Shown here: one piece after another, positions 1-6,314 of the stretch
Position numbering within the stretch: the first letter of the stretch is position 1
Layout of the letters: the number at the start of each line of letters is the position of its first letter
Assembly (NCBI RefSeq): GCF_000721705.1
Contig: NZ_JOJL01000070.1
Coordinates: 1 to 15,125, forward strand
DNA: 15,125 nucleotides
Direction: 5' to 3'
DNA from: Actinoplanes subtropicus
GTDB lineage: Bacteria > Actinomycetota > Actinomycetes > Mycobacteriales > Micromonosporaceae
Program-made: the position numbers and the translations under genes
The notes under the pieces: generated by a model
Databases searched by the model: none
Told to the model about the DNA's origin: nothing
What the model saw: only the letters and a program-made list of their open reading frames with translations

Positions 1-63
1 ACCGGCACCCCCTACAACGAGACCACCGCCTGGTCACACCACCCCAACCAAGCCGCCGCTTGA
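1..63 (+). CDS. C-terminal end of a gene cut by the left edge, possibly an IS110-type transposase
   Basis: Frame 1 is open from the first base to a TGA at 61-63 and encodes TGTPYNETTAWSHHPNQAAA. Codon choice is strongly C-ending, as in real genes of this genome. The tail with a PY(N/D)E-T-AW-like pattern followed by an Ala/Pro-rich end resembles, from memory, the C-termini of actinobacterial IS110-family transposases (DEDD transposase/recombinase). Only 20 residues are visible, no catalytic residues are in view, and the family call is weak. The repeat cluster starting 18 bp downstream would fit the edge of a mobile element. It could equally be the end of an unrelated gene. Confidence 0.35.
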   Translation, partial: TGTPYNETTAWSHHPNQAAA

Positions 64-81
64 CAACCTAAGCACATGGGA

Positions 82-162
82 TGTCTTTGCTCTGCGCACC
101 CCTACGCACCGATAACGAGGGAGCGTTCGATTTTGGTGCGCGGGGGTGCGCAGAGCAAAGAC
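82..162. repeat. Inverted repeat, 28 bp arms (82-109 and 135-162)
   Basis: The 28 bases at 82-109 are the reverse complement of 135-162 with two mismatches. The intervening 25 bases (110-134) would form the loop of a large hairpin. The right arm is also the start of the first tandem unit, so the left arm is one inverted copy of the repeat core GGGGTGCGCAGAGCAAAG. The arms sit just after the left-edge gene. They could be a transcription terminator for it, an element end, or part of a dispersed palindromic repeat. Confidence 0.8.
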
Positions 163-277
163 ACCCGCAAGGCGTCCTGTTTGGCGCGCAGGGGTGCGCA
201 GAGCAAAGGACACCCGCAAGGCGTCCTGTTTGGCGCGCAGGGGTGCGCAGAGCAAAGTCGGCCCGCAAGGTGTCCTG
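135..277. repeat. Three tandem ~48 bp repeat units
   Basis: Units at 135-182, 183-231 and 232-277 share the core GGGGTGCGCAGAGCAAAG followed by CCCGCAAGG(C/T)GTCCTG. Units 1 and 2 are nearly identical apart from a single-base length difference, and unit 3 diverges after its core. Within unit 2 the segment CAAAGGAC ... GTCC-TG-TTTG can fold into a small hairpin with a two-base bulge. There are no unique spacers, so it is not a CRISPR array. Function unknown. Confidence 0.85.
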
Positions 278-395
278 ACCTGTGCTTTCGGGACCCTCAC
301 ACGTGGTGGGAATGCGCGACATGACGGGCGGACCGAGGTCTCGTGAGAAACATCGCCGCGGATGGGACGAATGCCGGCAAGAGACATATACCGAC

Positions 396-440
396 GGGAC
401 GAGCAGGGGCGGGACGAGCAGGGGCGGGACGAGCAGGGGC
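396..440. repeat. 15 bp tandem repeat, three perfect copies
   Basis: The unit GGGACGAGCAGGGGC occurs at 396-410, 411-425 and 426-440 without mismatch, and a fourth copy breaks down after GGG at 441. The period is a multiple of three, so every frame through it encodes a pentapeptide repeat, but no good gene covers it. Such perfect short repeats often vary in copy number by replication slippage. Confidence 0.85.
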
Positions 441-923
441 GGGTCCGGCTGGTGTTCTTGGGCCGGGCCCGCCCGGCGGCCGGAGTCGGGGCCGGTGCGG
501 GGACCAGCGGCCCCGGCACGGCGGGGCGGTGCCGTCTGCGGTGGGGGGCGGGGTCGATTCGCACGGCTGGATCCTGACTTTGGGGTGGGGGGTTTACGCG
601 TGGCGAGATGGGCCAACCTCGGTCACTGTGTTGCGTTTCGGCTGCAATCTGTGTTGGGGTGGGGCGGGGACGCATGACAAGTACGACGACGGTCACTCTC
701 CGTAGTCCATGACCGGGGTGCTCCACAGGGGACCCCGGCGATTCGGCGGCGTGGACGGCAGAGGGTGAGGATGATCGCCGTCGCCCGGAGTTCGTTCCGG
801 CGCCGCGGCCGCGCCCGCGAAACGTGGCCACTCGCGCCGGGACCGACGTGGCACGCCCAGCGCCGGGCGCGCCGTCCGGGTCACCTTCTTCAGCCGCCTG
901 GGGTCGTGACCGCGGGGGTGGTT

Positions 924-3533
924 GTGCACTTGAGGGATACCGGAAGGATCACAGAACAGCTGGGCGGCCGGCTGGCCCGCCCGGTCTTGCGCCGGCCTCC
1001 GGTCCGGCGTGGCCGCCTCGCGGAGATGCTCGACGCGGGCGTGCGGCGGCCGGTGACGCTGGTCTGCGCCGGCCCGGGCTGGGGCAAGACGACGCTGGTC
1101 GCCTCCTGGGCCGAGGCGCGGGTGACGTCCGGCCCGATCGCCTGGCTGACCCTCGGCCCGCAGCACAACGATCCGCGGGCGTTCTGGTCGGATTTCGTGA
1201 TGGCGCTGCGGATGTCGGGCGCGGTGCCGTGCGGCAGTCCCCTCGAGGACTTCGACCAGGGCACGGTCGCCGAGGTGCTGGCCGGCCTGGACGCGCTGCC
1301 CGCGCCGGTCGTGCTGGTGCTCGACGACTTCCACGCGGTGGACGACGAGCGGGTGATCGGTGGCCTGGCCGGGCTGCTGCGCGACCCGCCGGCGCCGTTG
1401 CGGCTGGTGCTGATCGGGCGGACCGAGCCGACGCTGCCGCTGCACCGGCTGCGGGCCGGCGGCGACCTCACCGAGATCCGCGCCCGGCACCTCGCCTTCC
1501 GCGCGCCGGAGGCGGCCGAGCTGCCGGTGGTGAACCGCCATCGGATGCCGGTCGAGGACCTGGCGGAGCTGCTCGACCGCACCGAGGGCTGGGTGGTCGG
1601 GCTGCAGCTGCTCGCCGACGAGCTGGCCGAGCGCGGCGCGCTCGAGAACGGCGAGGTCCGGGCGGTCTCCGACTATCTGTTACGCGAGGTGGTCGCCGCG
1701 CTGCCGGCGAAGCTGAGACAGTTTCTCGTACGGGCGAGCGTGCCCGAGGAGATGAGCGGCCCGCTGGCCGACGCGCTGACCGGGGAGACGAACAGCCGGC
1801 GGCTGCTCGAACGCCTGGAGTCGGCGAACGCGTTCGTGATGCGGATCGACGAGCGGCCGGGGTGGTACCGCTTCCACCCGCTGTTGCGCGACGCGTTGCG
1901 GCACCAGTTGGCGCTCGAGCGGCCGGGGGCGGAGGCGGAGCTGCATCTGCTGGCCGCGCAGTGGTATGCCCTCTCGGATGCGGTCTTTCAGGCGCTGGGG
2001 CACGCGGCCGAGGCGGCTGATTGGCAGTACTTCGGGCGGCTCGCCGTGGAGCGGGCGATGGTGCGGGTGCTGGGCGGGGACCAGGTCGCGCTGCTGTCCT
2101 TGCTCCGGCGGATCCCGCCGGCGGAGCACGCGTCGTCGCCGGAGCTGGCTCTTTGCGGAGCGGCCGTGCGCTACACCAGTGGGGACCGGGCCGGCGTCGG
2201 GGGTTTGTTGCGGCTGGCTCGATCGCTGGCCGATGCCGAGGTGCCCCTCTCCACCGACCTGACGCTGCGGCTGATGGAGGCCGGCGTGGTCAACTGGCGC
2301 CTCGGCGATATGCCTGGACTTATCGCGAAATCTACTGAGATTTTGCGAATGCTGACGGTATATCGCCTGGATGAGCTTCCGTCGTTGTTGCACTATCGGG
2401 CGATCGCGCTGAACGAGAAGGGCGCCGGTCTGCTCTGGATGGACCGGGCCGATCAGGCGGACCGGTACCTGTGGGCGGCCGCCACGGCGGCGCGCGGCGT
2501 CGGGTCGACGGTCACCGAGGTCAACGCGCTCGCCCACCTGGGACTGCTGGTCTTCCTGCAGGGGTCGATCGGCGAGGCGGCCGAGTACGTGAGCTCGGCG
2601 CTCGACCTGGCCCGGCGCGGCGGGTTCGAGTCGTCGGCGCAGGCGTCGGTGTCGTACCTGACGTCGGCGCTGATCCAGCTCGAGCGGGACCGGGTGACCG
2701 AGGCGCAGGAGGCGTTGCGGCAGGCCTTGCACGCCGGGGGCGAAGAGCCGGCGGCGGCGCCCGCGGCGCTGGCGGTCCTGGTCCGGGCGCACTTGCTGCT
2801 GGCGGCCGGGGATCCGGCGGCGGCCCGGGCGCTGCTGCGGCAGACCCGCGACGAGGCGCCGGCGACGCTGGTGGCGCCGGTGCTCGACCAGTGGCTCTGG
2901 CTGGCCGAGTCGGAGGCGGACCTGGCGCTCGGGTCGTGCCGGGAGGTGGTCGCCCGGTACGACCGGGAGGCGCCGCACGGCGTGCTGACGCCGTCCGAGC
3001 AGGCCTGTCTGGCCCGGGCGCTGCTGATGGCCGGCGACCACGCGGCGGCGGAGCGGCTGCTGTCCCGGGTCCGGGAGAGCACCGACCACGTGGCCGCGGT
3101 GACGGCCTGGATCGCCACCGCCTTCGCCGCCGACGCCGACGGGCACGGGAACCGGTCCATCGACGCGCTGTCCCGGGCCGTGACGATCGCCGAGCGGGAG
3201 GGGGTGCGGCGGCCGTTCCGCCGCTTCGACCAGCGCCGGCTGGCGGTGCTGCTCGACCGGCGCCGCTGGGTGGAGGAGCACACCTCGGCGCCGGCGGCGG
3301 TTCCCCGCGAACTGGGCGAGGAGCCGCCGGCGGGGACGCTCGACGTGCTGAGCGAGCGGGAACGGGACGTGCTGCGGTACCTGCCCACGGTGCTGACCGC
3401 GGGCGAGATCGCGGGAAACCTCAACATCTCGATCAACACGGTCAAGGCGCACATGCGCTCGATCTACCGGAAGCTGGGAGCGGCCCGTCGCCGGGAGGCG
3501 GTGGTCCGGGCCCGGCAGCTGGGGCTGCTTTAG
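924..3533 (+). CDS. MalT-like (LAL) LuxR-family transcriptional regulator
   Basis: A large ATP-dependent STAND-type regulator of 869 aa from this start. Residues 50-57 (GPGWGKTT) form the Walker A loop and LVLDDFH near 131-137 the Walker B. The sequence GRTEPTLPLHRLRAGGDL, followed by TEIRARHLAF, is the signature seen in MalT/LAL proteins. A long helical, TPR-like sensor region follows. Residues 806-869 are a LuxR HTH starting LSERERDVLRYL with the recognition segment NISINTVKAHMRSIYRKLG. Known LALs bind an inducer and ATP, oligomerise and activate promoters; the ligand here is unknown. The start is uncertain: GTG 924 follows a G-rich stretch and marks a change to normal composition, while ATG 771 (preceded by GAGGG) would add 51 Arg/Pro-rich residues. 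It converges on the glycosidase operon, leaving 52 bp. An AT-rich nested palindrome lies in codons for about residues 461-482. Confidence 0.88.
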   Translation: MHLRDTGRITEQLGGRLARPVLRRPPVRRGRLAEMLDAGVRRPVTLVCAGPGWGKTTLVASWAEARVTSGPIAWLTLGPQHNDPRAFWSDFVMALRMSGAVPCGSPLEDFDQGTVAEVLAGLDALPAPVVLVLDDFHAVDDERVIGGLAGLLRDPPAPLRLVLIGRTEPTLPLHRLRAGGDLTEIRARHLAFRAPEAAELPVVNRHRMPVEDLAELLDRTEGWVVGLQLLADELAERGALENGEVRAVSDYLLREVVAALPAKLRQFLVRASVPEEMSGPLADALTGETNSRRLLERLESANAFVMRIDERPGWYRFHPLLRDALRHQLALERPGAEAELHLLAAQWYALSDAVFQALGHAAEAADWQYFGRLAVERAMVRVLGGDQVALLSLLRRIPPAEHASSPELALCGAAVRYTSGDRAGVGGLLRLARSLADAEVPLSTDLTLRLMEAGVVNWRLGDMPGLIAKSTEILRMLTVYRLDELPSLLHYRAIALNEKGAGLLWMDRADQADRYLWAAATAARGVGSTVTEVNALAHLGLLVFLQGSIGEAAEYVSSALDLARRGGFESSAQASVSYLTSALIQLERDRVTEAQEALRQALHAGGEEPAAAPAALAVLVRAHLLLAAGDPAAARALLRQTRDEAPATLVAPVLDQWLWLAESEADLALGSCREVVARYDREAPHGVLTPSEQACLARALLMAGDHAAAERLLSRVRESTDHVAAVTAWIATAFAADADGHGNRSIDALSRAVTIAEREGVRRPFRRFDQRRLAVLLDRRRWVEEHTSAPAAVPRELGEEPPAGTLDVLSERERDVLRYLPTVLTAGEIAGNLNISINTVKAHMRSIYRKLGAARRREAVVRARQLGLL
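2304..2367 (+). repeat. AT-rich nested palindrome inside the LuxR reading frame
   Basis: The outer arms GGCGATATGCC (2304-2314) and GGTATATCGCC (2357-2367) pair over 11 positions with one G-U in RNA. The inner arms TCGCGAAATCT (2323-2333) and AGATTTTGCGA (2338-2348) pair over 11 positions, also with one G-U, around an ACTG loop. Two 8-base segments (2315-2322 and 2349-2356) separate the stems symmetrically. The patch uses codons rare in the rest of the gene (CTT, AAA, TCT, ACT, ATT, GTA, TAT) yet keeps the frame open. It could be a small inserted palindromic element, an RNA structure or a protein-binding site. Confidence 0.75.
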
Positions 3534-3585
3534 GTCTGCCCGAACAAACCACCAGGACGAAACCAGGATCGCTCCCAACCCCGGA

Positions 3586-3897
3586 TCAGGACCCGAGGAT
3601 CTTGCCTTTCTGCTGCTGGAACTCCTGCTCGCTCAGCACGCCCGCGGACTTGAGCTCGCCCAGCTGCTTCAACGCGTCCAGCTTCGACTGCATCGAGTCC
3701 GTCCCGCCGCCCGTCGTCTGCTGCTGCTGCGGTGGATATTGCTGCTGTTGCTGGGCCTGCGCGTAGTACGCGTCGGCCTCCTGCTGGTCGGCCTGCCGCT
3801 GCCACCGGCCGGCCTGCCGGCGCGACACCCGGTTGGACACCGCCGTCGCCGTCCCGGCCACCACCGCCGTACGGGCGACCCCGCGCAACAGTCCCAT
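3586..3897 (-). CDS. SHOCT-domain small protein with Gln-rich linker
   Basis: A 103-aa protein. An N-terminal Ala/Val/Arg-rich segment (residues 1-36, MGLLRGVARTAVVAGTATAV) may associate with the membrane and is a common opening of actinobacterial SHOCT proteins. Residues 37-62 are a Gln-rich linker (AQAQQQQQYPPQQQQ). Residues 70-101 form the SHOCT domain, with the pattern LDALKQLGELKSAGVLSEQE and then F-QQQK-KIL, a short helical motif usually at protein ends and thought to mediate oligomerisation. The ATG at 3897 is chosen because GAGGAG stands six bases upstream; a longer upstream frame only reads through the neighbouring gene. It starts 2 bp after the DUF6325 stop and is the last gene of the minus-strand operon. 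Its cellular role is unknown. The 52 bp to the LuxR stop holds no clear terminator hairpin. Confidence 0.88.
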   Translation of the reverse strand: MGLLRGVARTAVVAGTATAVSNRVSRRQAGRWQRQADQQEADAYYAQAQQQQQYPPQQQQTTGGGTDSMQSKLDALKQLGELKSAGVLSEQEFQQQKGKILGS

Positions 3898-3899
3898 GG

Positions 3900-4346
3900 T
3901 CAGCTCCTCACGTAGTCGGGCTCGGACTCGTCCAGGGCCGCGAGCAGCGACCGGACCGGGATGCGGCCGCCGGCGATGACCCGGCCGCCGGCCCGCCGGA
4001 CGGAGACCGCGAACGGCGCCGCCCACACGTTCTCGTAGACGATCAGCGCCGCCGCGCTGCCCGGCGAGAGCACCTCGGCGGCCTCCTCGAGGTCGTCGCC
4101 GCCGATCATCCCGGAGGCGGCGCCCTGGAACAGCGCGAGCCCGGTGTCCAGCTGCTCACCGACCAGCTCGCTGACCTTGCCGTCCGCGTCCTTGCGGAGG
4201 AACCGCAGGTCGAGCACGCGGACGATGCCGCGGTCGACCAGGCTCACGATGTGCGGCAGCCCCTCGCCGGGGTGGCTGCCGGGCGGGAACTCGATGCAGA
4301 GGTAGTCGACCGGGCCCATCTCCTGGAGGTCGTGCAGGTCGTCCAT
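3900..4346 (-). CDS. DUF6325 family protein (second tandem copy)
   Basis: A 148-aa soluble-looking protein of unknown function. It shows the family pattern GPVDYLCIEFPPG near residues 11-23, then a VDRGIVRVLDLRFLRKDADG segment, an acidic helix with SGMIGGDDLEEAAEVL, and AALIVYENVWAAPFA followed by a GG-V-AGGRIP end. These are alternating beta/alpha elements typical of small ferredoxin-like domains. The ATG at 4346 has GGGAG upstream at a good distance. The neighbouring gene at 4357-4812 is a paralogue: both share GP-(V/L)-(D/E), FP, VRVLDL/V, R-DA-G, an ALxV-E--W strand and a GG-V-A---IP end. The two genes are 10 bp apart, and the SHOCT gene follows after 2 bp, so they are very likely co-transcribed. 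I recall DUF6325 genes commonly next to SHOCT genes in actinobacteria, but no biochemical function. Confidence 0.88.
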   Translation of the reverse strand: MDDLHDLQEMGPVDYLCIEFPPGSHPGEGLPHIVSLVDRGIVRVLDLRFLRKDADGKVSELVGEQLDTGLALFQGAASGMIGGDDLEEAAEVLSPGSAAALIVYENVWAAPFAVSVRRAGGRVIAGGRIPVRSLLAALDESEPDYVRS

Positions 4347-4356
4347 GACACTCCCT

Positions 4357-4812
4357 TCACTTTCCGCCGATGCCGGCCAGGGCGTTCGAGCGGATCTTGT
4401 GTACGGCCGGGATGTGCAGCAGGGCGAGGACGGTGCCGCCGGTCGACGCCACCTCGCTGGCCAGGTCGTTCACCCACCGGTGTTCGACCAGCACGGCGAG
4501 GGCGTCGTTCTCGGCGTCGACGAGTTCGCCCACCTCGTCGACGTCGGTCTCGGTGATCAGCCCGGTGGCCAGCCGGGCCTGCGTCTGCGGGTCGAAGCCG
4601 AGGCCGGGGAGCTCGCTGAGCTCCACGGCGCAGGCGCCGCCCACCGCGTCGGTGCGTACCACCAGCACGTCGAGCACCCGTACGCCCGGGGCGACCAGGA
4701 GCTGGTCGAGTGTTGCCAGGACGCCGTCGTTGAGTCGTGCCGCGGGGAAGGACAGGACGATGAGTTCCAGCGGACCCAATGCCATGGCGCTCAGCATGCG
4801 CCCGCCGCTCAC
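4357..4812 (-). CDS. DUF6325-like protein (first tandem copy)
   Basis: A 151-aa protein from GTG 4812. Conserved elements are LGPLELIVLSFPAARL (from about residue 12), VRVLDVLVVRTDAVGG, an acidic ETDVDEVGELVD helix and ALAVLVEHRWVNDLA, with a final GGTVLALLHIP. It is a diverged paralogue of the downstream DUF6325 gene. Function is unknown. The start is a choice: GTG 4812 overlaps the MFS stop as GTGA, suggesting translational coupling, while ATG 4797 (146 aa) and ATG 4785 (142 aa, closest to the conserved domain) have weak ribosome-binding sites of their own. It sits between the MFS transporter and the second DUF6325 gene. Confidence 0.82.
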   Translation of the reverse strand: MSGGRMLSAMALGPLELIVLSFPAARLNDGVLATLDQLLVAPGVRVLDVLVVRTDAVGGACAVELSELPGLGFDPQTQARLATGLITETDVDEVGELVDAENDALAVLVEHRWVNDLASEVASTGGTVLALLHIPAVHKIRSNALAGIGGK

Positions 4813-6314
4813 GCCGCCGCCTCACCCAATGCGGATGAGCCCGACCCGGAAGATCCCGGTGCGGAGGTTCCCGGCTCGGAGGTTCCCGGCTCGGAGGTTC
4901 CCGGCTCGGAGGTTCCCGGCGCAGACCCCGGCGGCGGCCGACGGGGCAGCCCGAGCGCCGCGACCAGCCCGAGGAGGGAGATCCCGGCGAGCAGCCCGAG
5001 CGCCACCGCGAACGGCGTGCCCAGATGCTTCCCGTTCGCCGCCACCAGGATCGAGCCGGCGATCGCCACACCCAGCGACGAGCCGAGGTTGGACACCGCC
5101 CGGGACAGCCCGGAGATGTCCGCCTGGTCCTCGTCGCCGAACGAGGACTGCACGACGTTGACCGAGGCGGTCAGCATGACCCCGACCCCGAAGCCCATCA
5201 GCAGCAGGCCGGGCACGAAGGTCCACACCGCTGAGTCCTCCCGGACCAGCAGCGGGACCAGGATCATGCCGATCGTGGTGAGCACGAAGCCGCCGCGCAC
5301 CAGCATGGCCTGCGCGCGCCGGCGGGCCATCCGCCCGGCGATCGCCGAGGCGAGCAGCACGCCGATGGTGGCCGGGGTGAGCAGGAGGCCGGTGTGGATC
5401 GCGTCGTAGTGCCGGACTTGCTGGATGTACACGGAGATCACGAAGAACGAGCCCTGCATGATCAGCCATTGCACGAGCTGGGTGGTCAGCCCCAGGTTCG
5501 AGGTGCGGTTGCGGAACAGCCGGGGCGACAGCAGCGGCACCTTGCCCGACCGCTCCCGCACGCTCAGGTAGCGCAGGAAGTACCCGAGCACGGCCAGGCC
5601 GATCAGCACCGGCACGAAGACCTGCCAGGAGATCATCCCGTACGTCGAGGAGAACAGGATCCCGGAGACCACCAGCACCAGGCCGGCCGCGTTGAGCACC
5701 GCGCCCCAGAGGTCGAAACTCGGCCGCGGTCCGGTGCGGGCCTGGTCGGGGATCGTGCGGGCGAGCACGAGGATCAGCACGACCACGGCGAACTGCAGCC
5801 AGAACGAGGACCGCCAGCCGAGCGTGCTGGTGACCAGGCCGCCGATCAGCGGGCCGGAGGCCGAGCCGAGCCCGGCCGCGCCGCTGACGATGCCGAAGTA
5901 CTTGCCGCGGGCGGCGACGTCCTCGAACGCGACCGTGATCATGATGTAGATCGGCGGGATCATCAGCGCCGAGCCGATGCCCTCCAGGAGCGAGTAGCCG
6001 ACGAACATCAGCGGCAGGCCCTGGGCGAGCGAGGCGAGCAGCGCCCCCGCGCCGTAGATGATCATGCCGAGGTTGAAGCAGAACTTGCGCCCCCAGATGT
6101 CGGTGAGCTTGCTGCCGGGGATCATCAGGGCGGCCATGGTCAGCGTGAAGAACGTGATCGCCGCCTGGATGCCGGCGACCGTGGTGCCGATGTCGTCCGC
6201 GATCGTGCTGATCGCCACGTTCATGTTGCTCGCCGCGTAGCTGGCGATGAACTGCGCCAGGGCCAGCGGCAGCACCATGGTGCGCGCCGCCGCGGCCGCC
6301 GAGGTCTTCGTCAT
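4809..6314 (-). CDS. MFS transporter, DHA2/EmrB-QacA type, 14 TM
   Basis: A 501-aa inner-membrane transporter, probably a proton-coupled exporter. I count 14 hydrophobic segments between about residues 12 and 455, typical of the DHA2 drug:H+ antiporter group. Motif A, GSKLTDIWGRK, is at 67-77 between TM2 and TM3, and a motif-C-like GSASGPLIGG lies at 150-159. The start is ATG 6314, overlapping the GH13 stop as ATGA; a much longer open frame upstream is only read-through opposite the GH13 frame. The C-terminus after the last TM (about 457-501) is unusual, a Pro/Ser/Gly-rich tail with repeated GTSEP pentapeptides from a 15 bp DNA repeat. Placement behind two glycosidases and before DUF6325 genes suggests the substrate may be a sugar or sugar-linked compound, but MFS DHA2 members more often export drugs. 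Substrate unknown. Confidence 0.9.
   Translation of the reverse strand: MTKTSAAAAARTMVLPLALAQFIASYAASNMNVAISTIADDIGTTVAGIQAAITFFTLTMAALMIPGSKLTDIWGRKFCFNLGMIIYGAGALLASLAQGLPLMFVGYSLLEGIGSALMIPPIYIMITVAFEDVAARGKYFGIVSGAAGLGSASGPLIGGLVTSTLGWRSSFWLQFAVVVLILVLARTIPDQARTGPRPSFDLWGAVLNAAGLVLVVSGILFSSTYGMISWQVFVPVLIGLAVLGYFLRYLSVRERSGKVPLLSPRLFRNRTSNLGLTTQLVQWLIMQGSFFVISVYIQQVRHYDAIHTGLLLTPATIGVLLASAIAGRMARRRAQAMLVRGGFVLTTIGMILVPLLVREDSAVWTFVPGLLLMGFGVGVMLTASVNVVQSSFGDEDQADISGLSRAVSNLGSSLGVAIAGSILVAANGKHLGTPFAVALGLLAGISLLGLVAALGLPRRPPPGSAPGTSEPGTSEPGTSEPGTSAPGSSGSGSSALGEAAA
4847..4921 (-). repeat. 15 bp tandem repeat encoding GTSEP pentapeptides
   Basis: Four near-perfect copies of CGGAGGTTCCCGGCT start at 4862, 4877, 4892 and 4907, preceded by a degenerate copy at 4847-4861. 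On the minus strand these encode the run PGTSEPGTSEPGTSEPGTSA in the C-terminal tail of the MFS transporter, followed by a Gly/Ser-rich end. The period keeps frame, so copy number can vary without breaking the gene. Confidence 0.9.

Larger units (their letters stand above)
64..923. other. Repeat-rich intergenic region without a convincing gene
   Basis: About 860 bp separate the left-edge gene from the chosen LuxR start. Open frames exist on both strands, but they are Arg/Pro/Ser-rich, translate the repeats directly and lack good start signals, so I read them as high-GC noise. The region contains an inverted repeat (82-109 with 135-162), three ~48 bp tandem units (135-277) and a 15 bp x 3 repeat (396-440). 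It also has G-rich runs near 541-555, 579-592 and 655-670, and an imperfect operator-like pair GGTCA/TGACC at 691-695 and 710-714. No clear sigma-70 type promoter can be assigned. The segment from about 281 to 395 has no repeats and shows only short palindromic bits. Confidence 0.6.

Noticed and set aside
135..277. Possible CRISPR array
   Set aside because: The units are contiguous and similar over their whole length; there are no unique spacers and no cas genes.
541..670. G-quadruplex near the regulator
   Set aside because: The G-runs are long but at most three occur close together in each cluster, so a standard four-run quadruplex is not clearly supported.
34..831. Long minus-strand open frame upstream of the regulator
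   Set aside because: It is Arg/Pro/Ser-rich, consists partly of translated tandem repeats (PCSSR, FALRTPARQ), and has no ribosome-binding site or recognisable domain.
1680..3578. 632-aa open frame antisense to the regulator
   Set aside because: A shadow of the GC-biased LuxR frame; composition is Arg/Gln/Pro-rich and no domain is visible.
3534..3585. Bidirectional terminator between the regulator and the SHOCT gene
   Set aside because: Only a short direct repeat (ACCAGGA twice) is present; no stable hairpin was found by eye.
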